This document shows positions 14,681 through 22,799 of a stretch of DNA of 64,000 nt, piece after piece. Position numbers and translations under genes: made by a program. Origin of the DNA: UBA4416 sp035439445 (GTDB lineage: Bacteria; Bacteroidota; Bacteroidia; B-17B0; Aurantibacillaceae); contig DAORKG010000014.1 in assembly GCA_035439445.1 (NCBI GenBank), forward strand, positions 1 through 64,000, written 5' to 3'. The notes under the pieces are model-generated. The model had not been told where the DNA came from and did not search any database. It saw nothing but the letters and a program-made list of their open reading frames with translations. Each line of letters begins with the position of its first letter. Within the stretch, counting starts at the first letter, position 1.

Positions 14681-15829
14681 ATGAGCAAAAGAGATTATTA
14701 CGAAATATTAGGTGTATCTAAAAGTGCTAGTGATGATGAGATAAAAAAAGCTTATCGTAAACTAGCCATTAAGTACCATCCCGACAAAAACCCCGATGAT
14801 AAGTCTGCTGAAGAAAAATTTAAAGAAGCAGCAGAGGCTTATGAAGTTTTAAGTAATCCAGAAAAACGTCAGCGTTACAATCAATTTGGTCATGCTGGAG
14901 TAGGCGGTGCAAGTGGAGGAAATGGCGGTGGCTTTGGGGGTATGAACATGGATGATATCTTCAGCCAGTTTGGAGATATTTTTGGAGGTGGCGGTTTTGG
15001 TGGATTTGGCGGAAGTTCTCGTGGAGGTGGACGCCGAGTAGTAAGAGGTTCAAATTTAAGAGTAAAGGTTAAATTAAACTTACAGGAAATTGCCAAAGGA
15101 GTTGAGAAAAAACTAAAAGTAAACAAGTTTGTAAGTTGCAATACTTGCAAGGGTAGTGGTGCAAAAAACGGAACATTTGATACATGTAAATTATGCAATG
15201 GATCAGGTGTTCAGGTAAAAATGCAGCAAACTTTTTTAGGAGCTATGCAAACTCAAACAACATGTAGTGGCTGTAACGGGGAAGGAAAAACTGTTAAAGA
15301 TAAATGCAATACCTGTCATGGTGATGGAATTGTGAGAGCTGAAGAAGTTATTTCAATTAATATTCCCGCAGGAGTTGCAGAAGGTATGCAGTTATCTGTT
15401 AGTGGCAAAGGAAATGCAGCACCACGTGGTGGTATTAATGGAGATTTACTAGTATTGATAGAAGAAGAAGAACATCCGGAATTAAAACGTGATGGTAGTA
15501 ATTTGTTTTATGACAGTTATGTGAATTTTGCAGATGCTGCTTTAGGAACAAGTATCGAAATTCCTACAGTAGATAATAAAGTGAAGATCAAAATTGAACC
15601 TGGTACGCAAAGTGGAAAAGTATTAAGATTAAAAGGTAAAGGTTTACCGGATGTAAACTCTTATGGAACAGGTGATTTATTGGTTAATATAAATGTTTGG
15701 ACTCCTCAGCATTTATCTGCAGATGAGAAAAAAGCCTTAGAAGCTTTCAGAACATCAAAGAATTTTGAACCTAAACCTAACAGAAAAGAAAAAGGTTTCT
15801 TTGATAGGATGAGGGAGTATTTTGAGTAG
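14681..15829 (+). CDS. dnaJ: Chaperone protein DnaJ
   Basis: Hsp40 co-chaperone that delivers substrates to DnaK and stimulates its ATPase. 382 residues, type I layout: J domain (1-70) with HPDKN, Gly/Phe-rich linker (about 75-125), zinc-binding domain with four CxxCxGxG repeats (CNTCKGSG, CKLCNGSG, CSGCNGEG, CNTCHGDG), and two C-terminal substrate domains ending EKGFFDRMREYFE. All zinc ligands and the HPD motif are present. Pairs with grpE in a heat-shock-type unit and ends at the terminator at 15849. Confidence 0.97.
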   Translation: MSKRDYYEILGVSKSASDDEIKKAYRKLAIKYHPDKNPDDKSAEEKFKEAAEAYEVLSNPEKRQRYNQFGHAGVGGASGGNGGGFGGMNMDDIFSQFGDIFGGGGFGGFGGSSRGGGRRVVRGSNLRVKVKLNLQEIAKGVEKKLKVNKFVSCNTCKGSGAKNGTFDTCKLCNGSGVQVKMQQTFLGAMQTQTTCSGCNGEGKTVKDKCNTCHGDGIVRAEEVISINIPAGVAEGMQLSVSGKGNAAPRGGINGDLLVLIEEEEHPELKRDGSNLFYDSYVNFADAALGTSIEIPTVDNKVKIKIEPGTQSGKVLRLKGKGLPDVNSYGTGDLLVNINVWTPQHLSADEKKALEAFRTSKNFEPKPNRKEKGFFDRMREYFE

Positions 15830-15848
15830 TTCTTAAATAAGCATAAAA

Positions 15849-15878
15849 AAATCCCATCTATGATAATAGATGGGATTT
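15849..15878. terminator. Bidirectional terminator between dnaJ and the GAPDH gene
   Basis: Twelve-bp perfect stem AAATCCCATCTA / TAGATGGGATTT with a 6-base loop and A/T runs on both sides. The two genes converge here, so it can serve both. Confidence 0.9.
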
Positions 15879-15898
15879 TTAATTTTATAATTACTCTG

Positions 15899-17362
15899 TT
15901 AGTAATAAGTAGCTCTTCTTACTTCGGCAATATGTTTTGAGAAACGAATTACCTGACGAGTATACCCGTATTCGTTATCATACCATACGTATAACACAAT
16001 GCTCTTTTTATCTGGAGAGATAATTGTAGCATTACTGTCAAACACAGATGGGCAAGGGTTACCAATTACATCAGAAGATACTAATTCATTACTGAAAGCG
16101 TATTGAATTTGCTCAACTAAAGCACCATTTAAAGCATATTTACGAATCATTTCGTTTACTTCGTCACGAGTTACTTCTTTATTGATGTTTAAGTTTAAAA
16201 TTGCCAAAGAAACATTTGGAGTTGGTACACGAACTGAGTTAGCAGTAAATTTACCTGCTAAATGAGGTAATACTTTTTTCAATGCGCTTTCAGCACCTGT
16301 TTCAGTAATTACCATATTTAAAGCGGCAGAACGACCACGACGGTATTTTTTGTGGTAGTTATCTAACAAGTTTTGATCGTTAGTGTAAGAGTGAACTGTT
16401 TCAATATGTCCTTTTTGAATTCCTAATTCTTTATCAATTACTTGTAAAATTGGCATAATTGCATTAGTAGTACAAGAAGCTGCAGAGAAAATTTTAGTGT
16501 TTTTCACATCAACTGTCTCATGGTTTACACCATGCACAACGTTAGGCACGTCTCCTTTTGCAGGAGCTGTTAATAATACTTTGCTAATTCCTTTAGCTCC
16601 TAAGTGACGGCTTAATTCTTTATCATCACGGAAAACTCCTGTATTATCAATCAATAATGCGTCGTTTATGCCGTAAGCTGTGTAATCAACATCTTCAGGG
16701 TTTTTAGCATCAATCATATGAACAGTATGGCCGTTAATGATTAAGGCTTTATTTTCTAAATCTTCAATGACAGTTCCAGGGAAATTACCATGAACAGAGT
16801 CTGTTCTCAATAAATCTGCACGTTTAATAATGTCATCATTACTGCTTCCGCGAGTAACGATAGCGCGTAAACGTAATTGTTCACCTTTACCTGCTTGAGA
16901 AATTAACTCACGAGCAGCTAAACGACCAATACGACCAAAACCATATAATACGACATCTTTTGGAGTTACAGTAGATTTAGCACCAATTAAATCTTTTAAT
17001 TTGTTTCCAATAAATTCATCAACTGATTTAAAATTTGCTTTTTCTTGGTGGTATTCATAAGCTAATTTACCAATGTCCACTCTCGAAGGGCAAACATTTG
17101 CGTTATAAATAGCTTTAGAAATTTCTAAAGTTTCGTTTACTGTAATTGGTTTTTTTACAATATTCTTAGCGTATAAATGTAAGTTCATAATTTCACTCAC
17201 ACTTCTATCTACTAATTGATTTCTGAATAGAATCAATTCAACAGATTTTTCGAACCATAATTTTCCAATGGTTCCAATTAATTCAATCGCTGCTTTCTCC
17301 TGAACAATCCAATCGTTTAGTTGCGTTTCATAAGCTGCATTTGCTGTTTCTTTGGTTTGCAT
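15899..17362 (-). CDS. Glyceraldehyde-3-phosphate dehydrogenase, long form
   Basis: Oxidises glyceraldehyde-3-phosphate to 1,3-bisphosphoglycerate or runs in reverse in gluconeogenesis. 487 residues instead of about 335 because of a 130-residue helical N-terminal extension (1-134) before the Rossmann fold. Nucleotide-binding GFGRIG at 141-146; catalytic Cys297 in SAASCTTNAIMP; His324 in HSYTNDQN; phosphate-binding loop RRGRSAALN. After the second strand the sequence is AIVTRGSS with no acidic residue where NAD-specific enzymes have Asp, hinting at NADP(H) use. This long form is recurrent in Bacteroidota and often coexists with a short GapA; with pckA in the same window a gluconeogenic role is reasonable. 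Confidence 0.88.
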   Translation of the reverse strand: MQTKETANAAYETQLNDWIVQEKAAIELIGTIGKLWFEKSVELILFRNQLVDRSVSEIMNLHLYAKNIVKKPITVNETLEISKAIYNANVCPSRVDIGKLAYEYHQEKANFKSVDEFIGNKLKDLIGAKSTVTPKDVVLYGFGRIGRLAARELISQAGKGEQLRLRAIVTRGSSNDDIIKRADLLRTDSVHGNFPGTVIEDLENKALIINGHTVHMIDAKNPEDVDYTAYGINDALLIDNTGVFRDDKELSRHLGAKGISKVLLTAPAKGDVPNVVHGVNHETVDVKNTKIFSAASCTTNAIMPILQVIDKELGIQKGHIETVHSYTNDQNLLDNYHKKYRRGRSAALNMVITETGAESALKKVLPHLAGKFTANSVRVPTPNVSLAILNLNINKEVTRDEVNEMIRKYALNGALVEQIQYAFSNELVSSDVIGNPCPSVFDSNATIISPDKKSIVLYVWYDNEYGYTRQVIRFSKHIAEVRRATYY

Positions 17363-17404
17363 AGTTTTGGGGTTTATTTATTCGTACTTGTTTATTTTTT
17401 GTTT

Positions 17405-18109
17405 TTAGTCTTCATCACTGCCATCTCCATATCCGCCTCCATACTCATCATCACTTTCTTCATCCATCTCATCATCATTGCCAAATTCATCTTCTTCGTC
17501 CATAGCATCTTCACCTTCTTCTCCTTCAAGATGATTTAGATCTCCTTCATCGATTCCGGTTGTGTCATTTTTTATTGCCTTGTAAATTTCGCTTTCATCG
17601 GTAATTTCAGGATCATTTAACATACTAGCCATTGCTTGGTCTGGTGTTAATTCTCCTTTAGCCATTTGGGTTTGTTTGTATTGTTTAGGAGCATTACCTA
17701 TTGATTTTACACATGAAGGATAAGTTCCTTTGGGATTATCCGGTAATATTTTCATTAACTCAATACAAAATGTCCACTTAACGGCAGGGTCAAACACATA
17801 AAGAAAGCGCTGACGAGGACTATCAATATATTTGGCAATTTTTGTTTTAGCCATTAAGTTTTTTGGAGAAACACCTTTTCTTTCTTCTTCTTTATCCAAA
17901 GGTAAATCTTCAGGACGAAGAGTAATTTCCTGATCTTTTCTCCAGTAATCATCACTCACAAAAAAAGAGGCAGCATGTTTTTTATCAAACTTGTAAGCCT
18001 CTTGAATTGCATTATGAAAATCTTCGAATGTTTGTCCAGATAATATTTCTATTTCTCTGTAAATATCTTCGTTGTCTTCTATGAATAATTTAAATTTATA
18101 TACTGCCAT
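17405..18109 (-). CDS. pRiA4b ORF-3-like protein with acidic tail
   Basis: A 234-residue cytoplasmic protein. Residues 1-150 match the plasmid pRiA4b ORF-3-like fold: YKFKLFIEDNEDIYREIEILSGQTFEDFHNAIQEAYKFD at the start, then FFVSDDYWRKD, and FLYVFDPAVKWTFCIELMKI. Residues 173-234 are extremely acidic with a Gly-Tyr-rich end (DEEDEFGNDDEMDEESDDEY). The family is widespread, named after a plasmid gene and often found as transposon passenger, but its biochemical role is unknown. It is the third gene of a minus-strand run hbd-unknown-this gene (11-base gap). Nothing suggests a mobile element here. Confidence 0.8.
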   Translation of the reverse strand: MAVYKFKLFIEDNEDIYREIEILSGQTFEDFHNAIQEAYKFDKKHAASFFVSDDYWRKDQEITLRPEDLPLDKEEERKGVSPKNLMAKTKIAKYIDSPRQRFLYVFDPAVKWTFCIELMKILPDNPKGTYPSCVKSIGNAPKQYKQTQMAKGELTPDQAMASMLNDPEITDESEIYKAIKNDTTGIDEGDLNHLEGEEGEDAMDEEDEFGNDDEMDEESDDEYGGGYGDGSDED

Positions 18110-18120
18110 TACGATTATGG

Positions 18121-18579
18121 TTAGTTGTTTTTAGTTACAATTGCATTATTGCCATCAAAATTAAAGTTCCAACCATCTTCAAAAATTTTTGGAAGGTATC
18201 GTTTATATAATTTTAATCGGGCATTTCCTTTAATCTTATTTTTTTGTTCAACATCACTATTGCTTCTTTCATTTTCATCATCTCTATCTACGGCATGAAA
18301 TTCATAGATGTTTACTTTTGAGTGCTGTTCCATAAAATCTTTTACAATTTTCACAATGGTATTCATTACTCTGTAAACTTCTCCTCTGTTGGTTGTGATA
18401 TATTCTTCTCCTTCAAACTCTTCATTAATAACACCAAACACAATTGTAGAGTGTAAAATATTATCCTGACGACGCCCAAAACGAACCTCATAGCGCAAAC
18501 CCGATGATGTATTAAAATAATACACCCCCGCACTCTTTATAGCCGGAAATTCGATTGGGAATAAGGAACTCTCAGGCAT
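18121..18579 (-). CDS. Hypothetical protein between hbd and the pRiA4b-like gene
   Basis: A 152-residue soluble protein that I do not recognise. It begins MPESSLFPIEFPAIKSAGVY and has alternating short strands (YYFNTSSGLRYEVRFGRR, STIVFGVINEEFEGEEYI), a helix VYRVMNTIVKIVKDFMEQHSK, then VNIYEFHAVDRDDENE and a C-terminal stretch with LKLYKRYLPKIFEDGWNF. The helix plus NIYEF... pattern resembles small uncharacterised proteins of phage or plasmid origin. No signal peptide. It begins 3 bases after the hbd stop, so it is co-transcribed and probably translationally coupled. Confidence 0.75.
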   Translation of the reverse strand: MPESSLFPIEFPAIKSAGVYYFNTSSGLRYEVRFGRRQDNILHSTIVFGVINEEFEGEEYITTNRGEVYRVMNTIVKIVKDFMEQHSKVNIYEFHAVDRDDENERSNSDVEQKNKIKGNARLKLYKRYLPKIFEDGWNFNFDGNNAIVTKNN

Positions 18580-18582
18580 ATG

Positions 18583-19494
18583 TTATGCTAAAACAGATGT
18601 AGTATGTTTTTTAAAACGTTCGGCTAATACTAGGTCTTTTGTACCGGAAGAGTAGTCATAAAATCCTTTTCCGCTTTTTACGCCTAAATTACCTGCAGTT
18701 ACCATATTAACCAATAATGGACATGGAGCGTATTTTGGATTACCAAATCCATCTTGTAAAACTCTTAAAATATTTAAACAAACATCTAATCCAATAAAAT
18801 CAGCTAATTGTAATGGTCCCATAGGATGAGCCATTCCTAATTTCATAACCGTATCAATTTCTTCAACACCGGCAGTACCTTCATGAAGCGTAATGATTGC
18901 CTCATTAATCATAGGCATTAATATTTTGTTTGCTACAAATCCAGGATAGTCATTCACTTCGGTTGGAATTTTTCCTAATTTCTTTGACGTTTCCATGATT
19001 AGGCTACAAACTTCATTACTTGTTGAGTAACCACGAATAACTTCAACTAATTTCATAACCGGAACAGGATTCATAAAGTGCATCCCGATTACTTTATCAG
19101 CACGTTTTGTAACTGCTGCAATTTGAGTAATTGAAATTGAAGAAGTATTACTTGCTAAAATGGTATTAGGTGGACAAATTTCATCTAATTGTTTAAAGAT
19201 AGCCAATTTAACGTTCACGTTTTCGCTTGCAGCTTCAACTACTAAGTCTGCATTTTTAGCACCATCTTCCAATTTTGTGAAGGTTTTAATGTTAGCTAGA
19301 GTAGCTGTTTTATCAGCTTCTGTAACTGTACCTTTTGCTATTTGCCTATCGATATTTTTTGATATAGTAGCTAATGCTTTTTGAAGAGCTGGTTCACTAA
19401 TATCTACTAAGTTAACTGAATAGCCACATTGAGCAAACACATGAGCGATACCATTTCCCATGGTTCCGCTTCCTATAACTGTAATATTTTTCAT
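18583..19494 (-). CDS. 3-hydroxybutyryl-CoA dehydrogenase family protein
   Basis: Interconverts 3-hydroxyacyl-CoA and 3-oxoacyl-CoA with NAD(P)H. 303 residues: Rossmann domain with IGSGTMGNGIAHVFAQCGY at residues 6-24, LVVEAASENVNVK, SNTSSISITQIA, catalytic-site segment GMHFMNPVPVMKLVEVIRG with the active His, and the C-terminal dimer domain (TEVNDYPGFVANKILMP, GMAHPMGPLQLADFIGLD). Full length. Leads the minus-strand run that includes the next two genes, neither of which has an obvious role in fatty-acid or butanoate metabolism. Confidence 0.93.
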   Translation of the reverse strand: MKNITVIGSGTMGNGIAHVFAQCGYSVNLVDISEPALQKALATISKNIDRQIAKGTVTEADKTATLANIKTFTKLEDGAKNADLVVEAASENVNVKLAIFKQLDEICPPNTILASNTSSISITQIAAVTKRADKVIGMHFMNPVPVMKLVEVIRGYSTSNEVCSLIMETSKKLGKIPTEVNDYPGFVANKILMPMINEAIITLHEGTAGVEEIDTVMKLGMAHPMGPLQLADFIGLDVCLNILRVLQDGFGNPKYAPCPLLVNMVTAGNLGVKSGKGFYDYSSGTKDLVLAERFKKHTTSVLA

Positions 19495-19651
19495 TTTTTA
19501 TTGATTTAAAATTAGCTTAAAATAAACACACAAGGCTTAATTTTAGCGATGTAAATCTAAAATCTGTATGGCATAAATACAAAAAGAGTTTTAAACCTTT
19601 TTTTGGTGTTAATTTGATAACTTATTTTCTTCGAAAATTAATTTAAACCTA

Positions 19652-19659
19652 TATATTTG
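19652..19659 (+). promoter_or_regulatory. Candidate -7 box of gcvH
   Basis: TATATTTG fits TAnnTTTG and lies 37 bases before the gcvH ATG at 19697. A weak -33-like TTCG (19630-19633) is at a spacing of 18. The 202-base gap between hbd and gcvH must hold divergent promoters. Confidence 0.4.
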
Positions 19660-19696
19660 TGCAAAACTTGCTCAAAAACTAAATAAAATCACAAAT

Positions 19697-20077
19697 ATGA
19701 ATTTCCCATCAGAATTAAAGTACACTAAAGATCACGAATGGATTCGTGTAGAAGGTAATGTAGCAACTATTGGTATCACTGATTTCGCTCAAAAAGAATT
19801 GGGTGATATTGTTTATGTAGATATTACTACAATTGGTGAAACTGTTGCAAAAGAAGAAATTTTTGGAACTGTTGAAGCAGTTAAAACAGTATCTGACTTA
19901 TTTATGCCTATCACAGGTAAAGTATTAGAAATGAACAAGGATATTGATAGTGCACCAGAATCTGTAAACACAGACCCTTATGGAAAAGGATGGATGATTA
20001 AAGCAAGTATTGATAATGAGGCTGAGTTAGCTGATTTATTATCTGCAGATGCTTACAAAGCATTAATTGGAGCTTAA
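19697..20077 (+). CDS. gcvH: Glycine cleavage system H protein
   Basis: Lipoyl carrier protein that shuttles the methylamine group between the P, T and L proteins of the glycine cleavage system. 126 residues, family length. The lipoylated Lys63 is in FGTVEAVKTVSDLF; the N-terminus LKYTKDHEWIRVEG and the C-terminal GKGWMIKASI are typical. gcvT and gcvP are not in the window. A hairpin with T tract follows 21 bases after the stop codon, before the VanZ-like gene. Confidence 0.97.
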   Translation: MNFPSELKYTKDHEWIRVEGNVATIGITDFAQKELGDIVYVDITTIGETVAKEEIFGTVEAVKTVSDLFMPITGKVLEMNKDIDSAPESVNTDPYGKGWMIKASIDNEAELADLLSADAYKALIGA

Positions 20078-20098
20078 TTTCTAATAATAATACATATT

Positions 20099-20124
20099 AA
20101 AACCTCCTGTTTTTCGGGAGGTTT
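20099..20124 (+). terminator. Terminator after gcvH
   Basis: AAAACCTCC pairs with GGGAGGTTTT (one G-T-like offset at the base), loop TGTTTTTC, then a T run. It lies between gcvH and the VanZ-like gene 9 bases downstream, so the second gene is either reached by read-through or has its own start inside the tract. Confidence 0.75.
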
Positions 20125-20132
20125 TTTGTTTT

Positions 20133-20516
20133 ATGCTGAAATTTCTTTTAAAATATAGTTTAACTGCTGCCATTATATGGACGTTGATTATTTTTATATT
20201 GTGCTGTACTCCTGGGCAGTATATTCCTACTACCAATTGGCTAGAGTTGTTGAGTTTTGACAAGTTTGTTCATACCAGCATTTTTTTTACTTTATCTTTA
20301 TTATGGTTAGTTTTCACATTTCGTATAGGTAGGCTTAATTTTTTTTCGATAATTTTTGTTATCTTACTATGTGTGTCTTATGGTGGAGCTCTGGAAATAA
20401 TGCAGGCAACCATTTTTAGCAATCGTAGTGGCGATTGGCTTGATTTTATAGCTAACACATTTGGTTGCCTAATGGGATTATGGTTTTTTCATAAGAAGAA
20501 AGGAATCCTTGATTAA
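20133..20516 (+). CDS. VanZ-like family membrane protein
   Basis: A 127-residue integral membrane protein with four hydrophobic segments (about 6-27, 45-63, 68-88, 103-121). The signature is the conserved helix pair around FDKFVHTSIFFTLSLLW and the segment GGALEIMQATIFSNRSGDWLDFIANTFGCLMG, which is the typical VanZ E-x-x-Q...R...D-x-x-A-N-x-x-G pattern. The family includes a teicoplanin-resistance protein, but most members have no known role. The adjacency with gcvH is common in Bacteroidota and probably not functional evidence. Confidence 0.85.
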   Translation: MLKFLLKYSLTAAIIWTLIIFILCCTPGQYIPTTNWLELLSFDKFVHTSIFFTLSLLWLVFTFRIGRLNFFSIIFVILLCVSYGGALEIMQATIFSNRSGDWLDFIANTFGCLMGLWFFHKKKGILD

Positions 20517-20593
20517 ACATATATTGTGAGTAAATTGTAAATAGCTTTTTACTTATTAATAGTAAATTCGTACCCTCTAAATTTATTAAAACT

Positions 20594-21544
20594 ATGTCAA
20601 CTACAACTGAACATATCAAATGCCTTATTATTGGCTCAGGTCCTGCAGGTTATACTGCAGCTATATACGCTTCTCGCGCTGATTTAAAACCAGTTTTATA
20701 CACAGGCTTAACACCAGGAGGACAATTAACCGAAACTACGGAAGTGGATAATTTTCCAGGTTATCCCAAAGGAGTAACTGGTCCGGCTTTAATGGAAGAT
20801 TTAAAAGCTCAGGCAGAACGTTTTGGAACACAAGTTCGCTTTGGTGTAGCGACTAAAGCCGATTTAACATCTAATCCCAAAAGAATTTGGATTGATGAAG
20901 CTACTGAAATTACAGCAGATTCAGTTATCATTTCAACTGGAGCATCTGCTAAATGGTTAGGCCTGGAAAATGAAACTCGTTTAAGAATGAATGCTGGAGG
21001 TGTCTCTGCATGTGCTGTGTGCGATGGTTTCTTTTACAGAGGACAAGAAGTTGCAATTGTTGGAGCAGGCGATACGGCTGCTGAAGAAGCAACTTACTTA
21101 TCAAAATTGTGCAAGAAAGTATACATGATTGTTCGTAAGGGTGAAATGCGCGCTAGTAAAGCCATGCAGCATCGAGTTACAACTACAGAAAATATTGAAC
21201 TTGTTTATAATAGCGAAACTCATGATATTTTAGGGAAAGATGCAGTTGAAGGAGTAGTGGTTAAAAATAACATTACAAATGAACTAAGAACTTTAAATGT
21301 AACCGGTTTTTTTGTGGCTATTGGGCATAAACCAAACACTGATATATTTAAAGGCCAAATCAATATGGACGAATTGGGCTATATTGATGTCGTTCCAGGC
21401 TCAACAAAAACTAATATTGAAGGTGTTTTTGCAGTTGGAGATTGTGCTGATAAAACTTACCGTCAAGCAATTACCGCAGCTGGTAGTGGTTGCATGGGAG
21501 CATTAGATGCTGAACGTTATTTAGCTTCTTCCGGAAAACATTAA
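20594..21544 (+). CDS. trxB: Thioredoxin-disulfide reductase
   Basis: FAD- and NADPH-dependent reduction of thioredoxin in the cytoplasm. 316 residues. FAD site GSGPAGYTAAIYASRA (residues 15-30), GGQLTETTEVDNFPG, redox-active Cys140 and Cys143 in SACAVCDGFF, NADPH site VGAGDTAAEEA, and the C-terminal FAD segment GVFAVGDCADKTYRQAITAAGSG. All elements complete. The gene stands alone with about 75 bases upstream. It could supply electrons indirectly to the periplasmic TlpA-like lipoprotein at 9607, but no membrane shuttle is visible. Confidence 0.96.
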   Translation: MSTTTEHIKCLIIGSGPAGYTAAIYASRADLKPVLYTGLTPGGQLTETTEVDNFPGYPKGVTGPALMEDLKAQAERFGTQVRFGVATKADLTSNPKRIWIDEATEITADSVIISTGASAKWLGLENETRLRMNAGGVSACAVCDGFFYRGQEVAIVGAGDTAAEEATYLSKLCKKVYMIVRKGEMRASKAMQHRVTTTENIELVYNSETHDILGKDAVEGVVVKNNITNELRTLNVTGFFVAIGHKPNTDIFKGQINMDELGYIDVVPGSTKTNIEGVFAVGDCADKTYRQAITAAGSGCMGALDAERYLASSGKH

Positions 21545-21608
21545 TTGATTTAACGTTTATTTTAAGTTATTTTTATTATTTTGCACTCAAATTGCATTTA
21601 GATTAACC

Positions 21609-22343
21609 ATGATTTTTTACAGATTAATATACTTTTTGTTCTTATCAACAGTTTCTTTTATTGGTTTTTCTCAAACTTTCTCAAGTCAAGTACCTCAGTT
21701 AAAAAGATATACTCCGGCAGAAATTATTGACCCGGATTATGGAATTATTAGATATAACAAATTGGTTCCTATGATGGGAGGGGATTCTTTGCGATATACT
21801 AAAGATGGATATAACGCTCAAGGATGGCAAGAAGATTATTATGTAAGTGGAAAATTGTTACATAAAGGTTTTTATGCAGATGGTTTTATTAAGGTTTTCA
21901 AAAATTATTATGAGAACGGCCAAGTAGAGCGTAGTTTTTCGAGTACAGATTTAAAACATGCTAAATTGGAAATCTATTACGATGATGGTAAAATACGATC
22001 TACGATTAATTATTACGAAGGAAACCCTCAAAATCAATATGATTTTTTCAGAAATGGATCGCCTGAGTATGTTGAGGAAAATGACAAGAATATTGAGTTT
22101 TTATATAAGAGAAATTCTTATTATGAAAATGGACTTCCGGCTTCTATGTTTGAATTGTTAGATAAAAAAACAAAGAAATACATGAAAAAAGAATTTTATG
22201 AAAATGGCAGAGTTAAGGAAGAGGGCACAATGCTATTTAGAAAAGATTTAGGTGATTACCTGAAAGATGGTGCTTGGACTTATTATGACGAAAAAGGTAA
22301 TGTTACTAAAACGGAGAATTACCATAACGGAGAAAAAGAATAA
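21609..22343 (+). CDS. Exported MORN-repeat protein (YwqK-like)
   Basis: A 244-residue secreted or periplasmic protein with signal peptide MIFYRLIYFLFLSTVSFIGFSQ. From about residue 65 on it contains repeated MORN-type motifs of the form YYENGQ or YYDDGK: DYYVSGKLLHKGFYADG, NYYENGQVERSF, IYYDDGKIRSTINYYEGN, EFYENGRVKEEG, TYYDEKGNVTKTENYHNGE. This corresponds to the family often labelled toxin-antitoxin system YwqK family antitoxin; in an exported Bacteroidota protein that label is not informative. No toxin gene is adjacent. It ends within the stem of a strong terminator. Confidence 0.85.
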   Translation: MIFYRLIYFLFLSTVSFIGFSQTFSSQVPQLKRYTPAEIIDPDYGIIRYNKLVPMMGGDSLRYTKDGYNAQGWQEDYYVSGKLLHKGFYADGFIKVFKNYYENGQVERSFSSTDLKHAKLEIYYDDGKIRSTINYYEGNPQNQYDFFRNGSPEYVEENDKNIEFLYKRNSYYENGLPASMFELLDKKTKKYMKKEFYENGRVKEEGTMLFRKDLGDYLKDGAWTYYDEKGNVTKTENYHNGEKE

Positions 22344-22379
22344 ATAAGAAGGGGTTGCGATAGTAACCCCTTCTTATTT
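22342..22379. terminator. Bidirectional terminator between the MORN gene and the gene at 22374
   Basis: A 15-bp perfect stem AAATAAGAAGGGGTT / AACCCCTTCTTATTT with an 8-base loop. It overlaps the stop codons of both convergent genes. Confidence 0.92.
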
Positions 22380-22799
22380 GGTTTTATTTACTTTTTTGCA
22401 ATCCGGAAAAATTACAATATCACATAAATCCGGTAAATCCTCCTCATGTCCATCCTTATCTTGTGCTTTTAAATTTGTTAAACAAATTTTGGTTGCTAGT
22501 TTTTTCTTCTTGGTTAAAAAATCAATTGTTTTTTTAGGAAAGGTATTCCCTTCAACCGGAGCTTGATAAGCTTTATTATCTTCTTTATAAAATATGGTAA
22601 AGCTTTTTATTGCTTGTTCGTGAGGGTTACCATATCTGTCAAAAGCTATGACTTTGTATTCTGTTTCGTCAAATGCTGCTTTTACAAATAACTTTTCTTT
22701 TTCTACTTTGATTTTATGCACCTGATCTTCTTGAGAGAGAAGACTTACAGATGAACACATAAAAACAATTAATAACCCGTTTAATAATGTTTTTTTCAA
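22374..22799 (-). CDS. Exported hypothetical protein
   Basis: A 141-residue protein with a clear signal peptide, MKKTLLNGLLIVFMCSSVSL followed by LSQ, and a compact beta-rich mature part (KVEKEKLFVKAAFDETEYKVIAFDRYG, FTIFYKEDNKAYQAPVEGN, KKTIDFLTKKKKLATK) ending LCDIVIFPDCKKVNKTK with three cysteines near the C-terminus (two of them could form a disulfide). I do not recognise the family. The start codon is TTG (CAA at 22797-22799), placed directly after the TAA of the upstream gene; the MKKT-type signal sequence makes this start convincing. Probably co-transcribed with the gene at 22800. Confidence 0.75.
   Translation of the reverse strand: MKKTLLNGLLIVFMCSSVSLLSQEDQVHKIKVEKEKLFVKAAFDETEYKVIAFDRYGNPHEQAIKSFTIFYKEDNKAYQAPVEGNTFPKKTIDFLTKKKKLATKICLTNLKAQDKDGHEEDLPDLCDIVIFPDCKKVNKTK

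Noticed and set aside
14890..15198. Pro-rich minus-strand open frame opposite dnaJ
   Set aside because: It is the complement of the Gly-rich linker of DnaJ.
21609..22343. Toxin-antitoxin module based on the YwqK label
   Set aside because: The protein has a signal peptide and no toxin gene next to it; MORN repeats alone do not indicate an antitoxin.
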